A DNA stretch of 64,000 bases from Sinosporangium siamense (GTDB lineage Bacteria; Actinomycetota; Actinomycetes; Streptosporangiales; Streptosporangiaceae), in contig NZ_BOOW01000054.1 of assembly GCF_016863435.1 (NCBI RefSeq), positions 22,044 through 86,043 of the forward strand, given 5' to 3'. The notes under the pieces were generated by a model that saw only the letters and a program-made list of their open reading frames with translations, had not been told where the DNA came from and did no database searches. The translations under genes were made by a program, and so were the position numbers. Positions 42,199-50,589 of the stretch are shown piece after piece. Position 1 is the stretch's first letter. Every line of letters starts with the position of its first letter.

Positions 42199-44424
42199 AT
42201 GCCGCTGCTTGACCCGATCGCCACGCTCGACCTCACAAGAGAAGAAGGCTATGACAACGACTATCGCGATTTCATCCGAGCCATCCGTTCCGGCGTGACG
42301 GAGAACGGCGCTCTTACTTATGCGGACTATAGGGAGGGCGCCGCCCGCAGAATCGTTTATCGCACGGACCAAAGCGTCGATCCCACCGAAAGAGACGCCT
42401 ACTTCAGTGTACGGCTGAGAGTGGCCGGCGGCAGCATAGACCTCTACATCCGACGAAACGATCTCTACAACGTAGGTTTCGCCCAAGTAGATCCCCAAGG
42501 CAACGCCCGCCGCTTCTATTATTTTGGAGGCAACGGCGACAGACAGAGGATGCAGACACTGGACTGGGTTCCCGCGGCAAATCTGACGGCAGTCGGCGTC
42601 GGAGAGAACTACCAGGATCTGGAGCGCGCCGCCCACGTCGCAACAGATCGCAGAGAGATCACGATGTCCCGGGAAAGCCTGGTGGGACGGATCAATGATT
42701 TACTCCAGGTTTCTCCAACCACTCAGGATATGGCTGCAGCAATGCTCTTGTTGACGGAGATGATCTGCGAGGCGGCACGCTTCCGGTACATCTCCCAGGC
42801 GATCGAGACGGCATGGAGTGGATACCGGGCTGTGGATCCGGACACCCGGACCCAGATGTATGAGCTGGAGAGAAGGTGGCAGGTCATCAGTCTTCATCTC
42901 CAAAGGCGCATGGAAAGCCAGTTGGCTGTGGACGACGAGCGAGCCCTCCCCCCGCTCACGATCGGCTCGATGACCTTCACCAATGTGTTTGAGGTCGCGG
43001 CGGCGCTCGCGATCATTTATCTCAAGGCCGTCTCCGGCACGAGCACGTCGAGCACCTCAAGCAGCCGAAGCGTGCGGAGCGTCGATGCCGTCCTGGCCGC
43101 TACCGACGACGGCCACATCCACTATCCGGTGATCGACACGGCGGTCAACATGCTCGAAGGCCGGCAGACCGCGATCTTCTTGCAGTCCAACGAGCTCATG
43201 GTCTACGACCTGGCAGCCGACGCCTTCCTCGACGGACCCTGGCCGATCGGGAGCGCCTGGTCGGCACTCAGCGGCACCGAATTCGCCAACGGCGTGAGCA
43301 CGGCCACCGTCGTTCCCGGCCACCAGGACATCATGTGGTTGTTCCGCGGCTCGCAGTACGTCCGATACAGCGCCCGCGAAGACAGAATCCTGGTGGGCCC
43401 GAAAGAAATATACGACGGCTGGCCGGGCCTGCAGGACACCACATTCGTCGACTACATCGACGCGGCGGTCAAGGACCCGAGCGGCGCCAATGCCCTCTAT
43501 CTCTTCCGCGGGCCCGAGGTCGTCCACTACAACCTCGACGACGACACGATCAGCGGCCCGAATCTCATCAAGAGCGCACTGCCCGGATTGGAGGACACGA
43601 ACTTCATCCACGGTGTGAGCGCCGCATTGGCCTGCCCCGGGTCGCCAAACGAGATGTGGCTCTTCCGGGACGACGAATATCTCCGTTACAACACTTACGA
43701 GTGCCGGATGGGGATCCAGCCCAAACCGATCGCCGAAGGCTGGTCGGGCTTCCGCGACAAACTGTTCATCGACCGGATGGACGCGGCCCTCGCCCACCCG
43801 ACCTCAAACGGAGAGATCTGGTTCTTCCACGACGGCTACTACGTTCGTTTCAACACACCGAACAACGTCATCAGCCATGTAACGACCCCGATAGCCGACG
43901 GATGGCAGGGCCTCAAGCCGTACAAGGACTTCTGCCGGCGCATAGACGCCGCACTGAACATACCCGGGAAGTCCAAAGCGTGGTTGTTCCACGGCCACTC
44001 ATATCTCACCTATGACATCGAGAACGACAGTGTCTACAGCGGCCCATACCTGATCGAGAACGGGTGGCCCGGCCTCAAATCAGCGGGCTTCGACCACGTC
44101 GACGCCGCAGTCCTCGTCCCGGGCGAATCCGACCGAGCCTGGCTCTTCAAGGACGACCAATACCTCCGCTACGACCTCACCAACAACAAGGTGGTCTTGG
44201 GCCCGAAACCCATTGCGGACGGCTGGGCCGGCCTCCGAGGCACCGGCTTCGACCTGCGCATCGACGCCGCCGTACGCTTCACCGGCTTCGACAACCACCT
44301 CTGGCTCTTCTCCGGCAACACCTACGTCCGCTACGACCTGGACAACGACAGCATCGTCATCGGTCCCAAGGCCATCATCGACGGCTGGAACTTCGGCTTC
44401 CCGTTCGGCGACCCCCCGTCTTAG
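42199..44424 (+). CDS. Ribosome-inactivating protein domain fused to hemopexin repeats
   Basis: The 741-residue protein has two parts. Residues about 15-245 match ribosome-inactivating proteins (rRNA N-glycosidases that remove an adenine from the sarcin-ricin loop). All five ricin-type active-site residues have counterparts: Tyr90 (NDLYNVGF), Tyr138 (ENYQDLERAA), Glu191 and Arg194 (EAARFRYI), Trp227 (LERRWQVIS). After a hydrophobic segment (about 258-277) and a Ser/Thr linker come eight hemopexin-like repeats (about 294-741; units such as MWLFRGSQYVRY and AWLFKDDQYLRY), enough for two four-bladed propellers. No signal peptide is visible. Codon use is less GC-rich than in neighbours. ATG at 42199 has GAAGGG upstream. 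Confidence 0.85.
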   Translation: MPLLDPIATLDLTREEGYDNDYRDFIRAIRSGVTENGALTYADYREGAARRIVYRTDQSVDPTERDAYFSVRLRVAGGSIDLYIRRNDLYNVGFAQVDPQGNARRFYYFGGNGDRQRMQTLDWVPAANLTAVGVGENYQDLERAAHVATDRREITMSRESLVGRINDLLQVSPTTQDMAAAMLLLTEMICEAARFRYISQAIETAWSGYRAVDPDTRTQMYELERRWQVISLHLQRRMESQLAVDDERALPPLTIGSMTFTNVFEVAAALAIIYLKAVSGTSTSSTSSSRSVRSVDAVLAATDDGHIHYPVIDTAVNMLEGRQTAIFLQSNELMVYDLAADAFLDGPWPIGSAWSALSGTEFANGVSTATVVPGHQDIMWLFRGSQYVRYSAREDRILVGPKEIYDGWPGLQDTTFVDYIDAAVKDPSGANALYLFRGPEVVHYNLDDDTISGPNLIKSALPGLEDTNFIHGVSAALACPGSPNEMWLFRDDEYLRYNTYECRMGIQPKPIAEGWSGFRDKLFIDRMDAALAHPTSNGEIWFFHDGYYVRFNTPNNVISHVTTPIADGWQGLKPYKDFCRRIDAALNIPGKSKAWLFHGHSYLTYDIENDSVYSGPYLIENGWPGLKSAGFDHVDAAVLVPGESDRAWLFKDDQYLRYDLTNNKVVLGPKPIADGWAGLRGTGFDLRIDAAVRFTGFDNHLWLFSGNTYVRYDLDNDSIVIGPKAIIDGWNFGFPFGDPPS

Positions 44425-44524
44425 GCACCCCGCCACCTGAGGGACTCCGACCCACCCGTGCACCGAACGGCCATCCATATGAGCCTCCCGGCTCAACCAC
44501 GATGACTCCGACTCGCTGATCTGT

Positions 44525-44568
44525 GGAGTGGAGGGGACACGTGTCCGGCAACATGTCCCCTCCACTCC
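44525..44568 (+). terminator. Strong hairpin terminator after the RIP-hemopexin gene
   Basis: GGAGTGGAGGGGACA (44525-44539) pairs perfectly over 15 bp with TGTCCCCTCCACTCC (44554-44568), with a 14-base loop. It sits 100 bases after the stop codon. The rest of the 320-base gap should contain the exonuclease promoter; nothing else is seen. Confidence 0.8.
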
Positions 44569-44745
44569 CTCAACGTCCGACTTGGGCGAGCGACACCCAT
44601 GCGCGAACTTTGCCCGATATAGCCCTCATTCGACACGCCTCAACCACGTCGACCTGGGCTTTTATCCGCGATTCCATTGCATGAGGTGGATAATTCCTGC
44701 GACCATGCGCACTCTTACAAGAATTCAAACTTGGGAGATTGCACC

Positions 44746-46323
44746 ATGTTCGCGCAGGGTCAACTCACACGGAAGCCAGGCATAGACCCGCGAAACCTCA
44801 CCTTCGCCGCAGTCGACCTGGAGACGACAGGCCTCCACGCACGCAAGGGTTCACGCGTCTGCGAGATCGGCATCGTGCGCATGCGGGGCGACGGCGTCGT
44901 GCTCGACGAGTATTCCACCCTCGTGGACCCCGGCTTACGCATCACCAACGACGAGTACCACGGCATCACGAACGCCGTCGTCAAGGGCGCTCCCAAGTTC
45001 GAGCACATCGCCGGGGACGTCCTCACATACTTGAGCGGCGCGATCGTGGTCAGCCACAACCTCGACTATGAGGACCAGTTTCTCACCGCCGAATTCGGTC
45101 GCCTGGGCATAAACGTGCCCGATATTCCGGGTTTATGCACGCTCGTCATGACACGCACTCACCTCGACCGGTACGGCTACCGCCTGATCGACGTCGCCAA
45201 CCTCATCACCGGAGACTGGCCCGCCGCCGCACACTCCGCCCTGGGCGATGCCCGCACCCTCGCCTGGATGTTGTCGACGTTCATCACCGAAGCCCCCGAG
45301 CCACTGTCATGGAACGGAACGGCGCCGGTGATGCTCCCGCCGTACCCGCGCAGCGGTTTCATCGCCCCACGCGCCGCCGGACTCCGCAAAGGCTCCGACG
45401 GCTGGCTGGCGACTCTCACCGCGCGCCTTCCGTTGACGGCCCAACCGCCCGCGCCTCGTCCCCAAGGCGTGGCCGATTACACGGCAATGCTCGGCCACGC
45501 TCTGGCCGACGGCCGAATCGTCGGAGAGGAAGCCCAGCAACTCGCGCTTCTGGCCTCCCGCGCCGGCCTTACCCAGACCACCGCTCGCGAGGTCCACGAG
45601 CGTTACCTCGCTGAAGTCCGCACAGAAGCCGAATCCGACGGGGTCGTCACAGCGGCGGAACTCAAAGAGTTGCAACGGGCCGCCAGGGAACTGGCCGCCA
45701 CTCATCTGATCGGCGACTTGGAACAAGCCGCCGCGGCCGACCGCGCCCGCAGCAACGGACCGCTCAAAGGCTGGCGGCTGCTACCGGTGGGTGACAGCCG
45801 CGGTGTGATGGAAGTGATGGACTTCGGCTCGGCGCACGGTGCCTCCGTGGCGGTGAACGTGACCAAGACCGTCCGATTGGTGGTGACCGACGGAGCGGCC
45901 ACGGACGACCCCCGAGTGCAGAAAGCGGAGGCCGCGGGAATCAGGGTCCTTTCCGCAGGCGAAGCACTGAGGCTTTTGGAGAAGGAAGTCGAGACGACCC
46001 GCGGCGGACTGTTCGCCAACGCCCGCGGCCAGGAGGTCGCCGACCGGCTGGCCGCCGAACAGCAGCGTCAGGCGCCACGGCGACGACCGGAATGGCACGA
46101 GTCATGGCGCCGCCACGAACTGACCCCCGCGCAGTACAAGGCCGAATTCGTCGACCGCTTTGCCGACTGGGACGATTCACGCCGCCAGAATCACAAGATC
46201 ACTATGTCCTCTGAACGGGGACGCCGCGCCGCCGCCAAACAATCCGGCGGCTGCGCCGTCGCCTTTCTAGGCGCGGGAGCCGGCACGGTGCTGCTGGAAA
46301 TGCTCCGCCAGCTTCTCACGTGA
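44746..46323 (+). CDS. DEDDh 3'-5' exonuclease with TerB-like and BRCT-like regions
   Basis: The 525-residue protein begins with a DnaQ-type exonuclease domain: ExoI AAVDLETTG (Asp24, Glu26), ExoII SHNLDYEDQFL and ExoIII HSALGDARTLAWM. Residues about 240-340 form a helical segment like TerB (GHALADGRIVGEEAQQLALL, then ESDGVVTAAELKEL). Around 365-435 a BRCT-like unit follows (VAVNVTKTVRLVVTDGA, KAEAAGIRVLSAGEAL). A charged helix and a short hydrophobic tail end the chain. It should trim DNA or RNA 3' ends, perhaps in repair. ATG at 44746 has TTGGGAG upstream. It stands alone, converging on a DUF4287 gene. Confidence 0.85.
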   Translation: MFAQGQLTRKPGIDPRNLTFAAVDLETTGLHARKGSRVCEIGIVRMRGDGVVLDEYSTLVDPGLRITNDEYHGITNAVVKGAPKFEHIAGDVLTYLSGAIVVSHNLDYEDQFLTAEFGRLGINVPDIPGLCTLVMTRTHLDRYGYRLIDVANLITGDWPAAAHSALGDARTLAWMLSTFITEAPEPLSWNGTAPVMLPPYPRSGFIAPRAAGLRKGSDGWLATLTARLPLTAQPPAPRPQGVADYTAMLGHALADGRIVGEEAQQLALLASRAGLTQTTAREVHERYLAEVRTEAESDGVVTAAELKELQRAARELAATHLIGDLEQAAAADRARSNGPLKGWRLLPVGDSRGVMEVMDFGSAHGASVAVNVTKTVRLVVTDGAATDDPRVQKAEAAGIRVLSAGEALRLLEKEVETTRGGLFANARGQEVADRLAAEQQRQAPRRRPEWHESWRRHELTPAQYKAEFVDRFADWDDSRRQNHKITMSSERGRRAAAKQSGGCAVAFLGAGAGTVLLEMLRQLLT

Positions 46324-46340
46324 CATCCCGCCCCGAACCT

Positions 46341-46375
46341 GGAACCACCCCGGGCCGGTGATCAGGGGTGGTTCC
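46341..46375. terminator. Bidirectional hairpin terminator
   Basis: GGAACCACCCC (46341-46351) and GGGGTGGTTCC (46365-46375) form a perfect 11-bp stem with a 13-base loop between the convergent exonuclease and DUF4287 genes. Confidence 0.75.
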
Positions 46376-46391
46376 CGGACAGGCCCGTCTG

Positions 46392-46688
46392 TCAGCCTGC
46401 TTGGGGCCGGTTCTGCTTGCCGTCCAGCCACAGCGTGTCGGAATCGTCCCGGTGGGTGCCCGTAGTGCCGACGTGCTTGGCGTCGATCTTCGGCCCCTTC
46501 TTGATCACATGTACCAATGCCATCGCATGTCCACGCCCAAGGTCATAGTCCTGTTTCAGCCACTCGACGATGGTTCCTGCTTTGGTAGACGGGTTGTCGT
46601 AACCGCGCTCCTTCGCCTGCGCGATGAACTCTCGCGGCGTCAGACCGGTCTTGTCCTCAATGTTGTCGAGGTAGGCCTGGAATGACAT
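46392..46688 (-). CDS. DUF4287 family protein
   Basis: The 98-residue protein reads MSFQAYLDNIEDKTGLTPRE and AGTIVEWLKQDYDLGRGHAMALVHVIKKG, the typical DUF4287 sequence. These small cytoplasmic proteins are common in actinobacteria and sometimes joined to DUF5655 domains; no activity is known to me. ATG at 46688 is chosen because GGGAGAG lies upstream; a longer frame exists but has no ribosome binding site. It stands alone, ending against the exonuclease terminator. Confidence 0.88.
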   Translation of the reverse strand: MSFQAYLDNIEDKTGLTPREFIAQAKERGYDNPSTKAGTIVEWLKQDYDLGRGHAMALVHVIKKGPKIDAKHVGTTGTHRDDSDTLWLDGKQNRPQAG

Positions 46689-46787
46689 GGCTCTCTCCCG
46701 TTTCTCAGGGCCGTTCACTGCCCTGACAGCGCATTGGTGCTGGTGCACCAACCTCCTACAGGCGCCACAACCAACAGGCCTATCCCG

Positions 46788-48500
46788 CTATTCCGCGACC
46801 ACCACGCCATACACCTCCAGGGCCCTTTCCCGGCTGATCCAGCCTTCCCGCACGTCTTGCGCCACAGCCTCGGGGTCCCGATCGCGCGGGTCACCGTACC
46901 CCCCGCCGCCGCTGGTCCGTGCGACGAGCCGCTCCCCGGCCTGCACTAGCACCGGTCCGCAGATGTCGAGTTCCACCAGCTCGCCATCCTGGTTTCGCAT
47001 GAGTTGCGCGGAAGGTGCCCCGGCCAGGCCGCCCCGCGCCCCCATCATGGGATTGATCGACCCGTCGTTGGCGTACACCGCCTCCATCTCACCGGCAACC
47101 GGCCCATACTCGACCTCAAGCCCAGGGGCACCGCGATGCCGCCCGGCCCCCTCGGTGTCGATCGCGAGGGCCCGCCGGTGGATGACGATGGGCTGCTTGA
47201 GCTCGTCGATCTCCACGCTGTCGAGCAGGAGCGTCCCCCCGCTGCCAAGGTCGGACATCGTCAGCCATCCATCGGCGGAAGGCGCGCCCGCTCCGCCGTT
47301 GGGCCCGGTGAAGATCTGGTTCACGTACGGCACGGCCCCGTGGCGCCGATCGACCCCGGAGACCACGGCCTCGGAGGGCGACATGCCGGACCCGACCTCA
47401 GCAAGCCCGATGCCGTCGCCGATTTCCGCCATGGCCCGCTGCACGATGTTCCCCACCCGGTTGGCGAGGTTCGTGGTGGCGACGGAGGTGCTGTGCGGGT
47501 GTCGCACGATGCCAACGCAGCAGTTCTCCCGCAAATGAACCTGAATGCGGCGGAAACTCCCCTGGTTGTGCGGCACCCCGGCGTCGATGCTGTTGAAGAC
47601 CCCGATGAGGGCCGCCGTACGGGACGAGGCCTCACTCAAGTTCAGCCCGGACGGCACGCAGTCCGGATTGTCGCGCAGGTCGACGTCGATCATCCCGTCC
47701 TCGGGCCGTACGGTGACCTTCGCCTGAAGCGGCACGCCGTCGGGCACCCCGGGGAACGGGTCGTGGCAGGTGGTCGTGATCGCCTCCCCGGCCGGAAGCT
47801 CGCGAATCACGGCTTCCATCCGGGCTTCGCTGTAATCGAGCCAGTTGTTGGCGAAGGCGTCGAGTGTCTCCCACCCGACCTCGTCCGCCAACTGCAGCAC
47901 CGCCAGCTCACCGATACGCGCACTGCCGAGGACCGCCAGATAGTCCCCCCGCCACTGGTCAGGCACCCGGATGCGCATCTCGCACATCCGCAGGATGTCC
48001 TCGCAGTCCTCGTAATCCTCCTGCACCCGCACGACCGGGAAGATCAACGCCCCTTCCTCGTATACATCGCGAGCACTCGCCATGTAGGTCGTAGGCACGG
48101 AGTTCCCGCAGTCCGCCTGGTGCGCCTTGGCGAGCACGGTGAACCGATGCACCCCGGCGGCGTCGACGACAGGCACCAGAATCGAGTGATCGGCCGCATG
48201 CGTGTTGCCATGATAGGGCGAGTTGTGGAGGAAGGCGTCCCCGGCACGAGGCACCGGATAGAAGTCCAGCATCGACCGTGCCTGCAGGTCGGGCCCGCCC
48301 ATCACGTGGATCGGCGGACTGTCGCCCGTCATCAGCACATCCCCGGCCGCCGTGAGCACACAGCAGGAGAAGTCCCGCGCCGTGTTCAGCACGCCCGACC
48401 GCCCGGACCGCGCCAGAGTGTTGGACATACGCCGGACGATGGCCTGAAAGCGATGGCTCAGCACAGCCATCCGCGCACCATCACGAACGCCACTAGACAT
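46788..48500 (-). CDS. hyuB: Hydantoinase B/oxoprolinase family protein
   Basis: The 570-residue protein is the B subunit of ATP-dependent hydantoinase/oxoprolinase/acetone-carboxylase-type enzymes. Family blocks include RARDFSCCVLTAAGDVL-like residues near 42-58, HNSPYHGNTHAADHSILVPV, NGGAGAPSADGW and TSGGGGYGDPRDRDP at the end. Together with the A subunit (8-base overlap upstream) it should hydrolyse a cyclic amide with ATP, or carboxylate a ketone. Lactams, hydantoins and 5-oxoproline are candidates; amidase and decarboxylase genes nearby favour a nitrogen compound. It is the last gene of the operon. Confidence 0.9.
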   Translation of the reverse strand: MSSGVRDGARMAVLSHRFQAIVRRMSNTLARSGRSGVLNTARDFSCCVLTAAGDVLMTGDSPPIHVMGGPDLQARSMLDFYPVPRAGDAFLHNSPYHGNTHAADHSILVPVVDAAGVHRFTVLAKAHQADCGNSVPTTYMASARDVYEEGALIFPVVRVQEDYEDCEDILRMCEMRIRVPDQWRGDYLAVLGSARIGELAVLQLADEVGWETLDAFANNWLDYSEARMEAVIRELPAGEAITTTCHDPFPGVPDGVPLQAKVTVRPEDGMIDVDLRDNPDCVPSGLNLSEASSRTAALIGVFNSIDAGVPHNQGSFRRIQVHLRENCCVGIVRHPHSTSVATTNLANRVGNIVQRAMAEIGDGIGLAEVGSGMSPSEAVVSGVDRRHGAVPYVNQIFTGPNGGAGAPSADGWLTMSDLGSGGTLLLDSVEIDELKQPIVIHRRALAIDTEGAGRHRGAPGLEVEYGPVAGEMEAVYANDGSINPMMGARGGLAGAPSAQLMRNQDGELVELDICGPVLVQAGERLVARTSGGGGYGDPRDRDPEAVAQDVREGWISRERALEVYGVVVAE

Positions 48501-50589
48501 GGATGCTCCTCGGTTGGATGATCAGCGAGCCGGAGTCGCTGACCGTCCCCGTGCTCTTGTCGGCGACGACCACCGTCGTGAAGGGCGACTCGATCAGCAT
48601 CGGCCCCTGCAACATCTCCCCGGGCGCGATGGTGCCAAGCGGCCGGACCGGCACGTCCGTCATGCCCACGCCGTGCACATATGCCTGCCGCACCGAAACC
48701 GCCGCATCTCCGGTGACCCGGGCAGTGAGCGCGTCCGCCGCCGCGCGGAGCGGGACCCTGACCCGGGCACCCCACCCGACGATCTCGACCGGCGAAGCGG
48801 CATCGGTGATGCCCAGAACCTGCTGATGTGTCGCATGGAAGTCGTCGCTGAAAGCCGCCACATCGGCCGCGGAGGCGAAACGTTCCACCCGCAGCGGCAC
48901 TTCCAGTTCCCAGATCTGCTGCGGATACCGCGCCTCGGCGAACAGGGTGACGAGCGCGTCATCCCACGTCGCTCCCACATGTTCGGCGAACTCCCCGCAC
49001 CGTGCGACAAGTCCACTCAAGGCGGCATTGACCCCGTCGATGTCGAAAGCGCTGGTCAATGCGGGCACGGTCGCCGAATAGACAGCGGTGAGATCCGACA
49101 TAAGCGCCCCTGCCGCAGCAAGAGCCGCACCCACCGCCGGCACGATGAGCCGACGGCTGCCCAGCCGCCCGGCCACCGCCGCCGCGTTGAGCCCGGCCGC
49201 CCCTCCCCCGCCGACGAGCACGGCCCGCGCGGGGTCGATGCCCTGCTGGAGTGTGATCTCCTCGATGGCGTGCACCATCTGCTCGGTGGTGAGTTCGAGT
49301 ACGGCATAAGCCGCGTCGATCGCCGAAAGCCCCAATGGCCCGGCCACATCCCGGGTCACCGCTGCGAGTGCGGCTTCCGGGTCGAGCGTCATCGACCCGC
49401 TGGAGAATGCCGCCGGGTCCAGATAACCCAGGACAAGAGCCGCGTCGGTGACGGTGGCCCGCACACCACCGCGACCGTAACAGGCCGGTCCGGGCACCGA
49501 ACCTGCACTCTGCGGACCGACGTGGAGCAATCCCCCCGCGTCAACCCAGGCGATGCTGCCGCCCCCCGCACCCACACTCTTCACATCGATCGACGGCAAC
49601 CCGGTCATGTGCCCAAGACCCTCGGGACCGATCCACGCCGTGCGAGTCGTGGGAATCTCCCCATGCCGCACCAATGTGACGTCGTAGGTCGTGCCACCCG
49701 CGTCGGCCACGATCACCGTCTCCGCGCCAAGGTCGGCTGTGCCGTACGCGCGGCCTGCGACGGGGGCCATCGAGGGGCCGGAGTTGATGGTGAGGATCGG
49801 CGCGGCCGACGCGTCGTGCACGTCGACGACCCCGCCCATCGAGGTGACCATCAGGATGCGTCCGCCGAGTCCGGCTTCGCGCAGCCGCGAGGTGAGTGAG
49901 TGGATGTATTCGCTCATGAGCGGCTTGAGCGACGCGTCGATGGCGGTCGAGGACGCGCGCCTGTACTCCCGCAACGACGGGTTGAGCGCGTGCGACAACG
50001 TGTAGGGCACGTCCGGCAGCCTCCGCCGCAGCACCTCCCCGACCGCGAGCTCGTGCTCCGGATTGACCGTCGCCCAGAGCAGGCAGACGGCCACAGCCTC
50101 CACCTGCTTGTCCAGAAGCCGATCGCAGGTGCGTTCCAGGGCGGCCAGGTCGAGGGGGTGGAGAACCTCCCCGGTCGAAGTGATGCGTCCATCCACCTCG
50201 AACGTCAGCGAACGCGGCACATAGGGCTCGGGGTAAGGAACGGTGAAGTCGAACGGCTGCCGCCGTCCTCCTTCCCGCAGCAGCAGAACGTCCGGATGGC
50301 CGGCCGTGGTGAGAAACGCGGTCTTGGCGGTGTTTCCGGTGAGAACCGCGTTGAGGCCGCGCGTCGTCGCATGCACGAAGGTGTCGACGCCCCGCAGAAA
50401 CCCCTCAAGCGGTGCGGCATGGGCCTCGGCTGCCATGGTCAGCACATTCAGGATGCCCTGCACCGGATCGCCGGGCACCGTGGGCGACTTGAACAGCCGC
50501 AACTCCAGGTCCCGCTCCACCACCAGGTCGGTGAACGTGCCGCCGATGTCGACCGACAACCGCATGGCGGTCGCCCGTTCAGAAGCCAT
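48493..50589 (-). CDS. hyuA: Hydantoinase A/oxoprolinase family protein
   Basis: The 698-residue ATP-binding A subunit begins with the actin-like phosphate loop VDIGGTFTDLVV (about 13-24) and contains HATTRGLNAVLTGNTAKTA, then VADAGGTTYDVTL and VGGGGAAGLNAAAVAGRLG. It phosphorylates the amide oxygen so that subunit B can cut the ring. ATG at 50589 is supported by GGAGAAGG 9 bases upstream and overlaps the decarboxylase stop by 11 bases. Its combination with HyuB is complete, so the enzyme should be functional; exact substrate is unknown. Confidence 0.9.
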   Translation of the reverse strand: MASERATAMRLSVDIGGTFTDLVVERDLELRLFKSPTVPGDPVQGILNVLTMAAEAHAAPLEGFLRGVDTFVHATTRGLNAVLTGNTAKTAFLTTAGHPDVLLLREGGRRQPFDFTVPYPEPYVPRSLTFEVDGRITSTGEVLHPLDLAALERTCDRLLDKQVEAVAVCLLWATVNPEHELAVGEVLRRRLPDVPYTLSHALNPSLREYRRASSTAIDASLKPLMSEYIHSLTSRLREAGLGGRILMVTSMGGVVDVHDASAAPILTINSGPSMAPVAGRAYGTADLGAETVIVADAGGTTYDVTLVRHGEIPTTRTAWIGPEGLGHMTGLPSIDVKSVGAGGGSIAWVDAGGLLHVGPQSAGSVPGPACYGRGGVRATVTDAALVLGYLDPAAFSSGSMTLDPEAALAAVTRDVAGPLGLSAIDAAYAVLELTTEQMVHAIEEITLQQGIDPARAVLVGGGGAAGLNAAAVAGRLGSRRLIVPAVGAALAAAGALMSDLTAVYSATVPALTSAFDIDGVNAALSGLVARCGEFAEHVGATWDDALVTLFAEARYPQQIWELEVPLRVERFASAADVAAFSDDFHATHQQVLGITDAASPVEIVGWGARVRVPLRAAADALTARVTGDAAVSVRQAYVHGVGMTDVPVRPLGTIAPGEMLQGPMLIESPFTTVVVADKSTGTVSDSGSLIIQPRSIHV

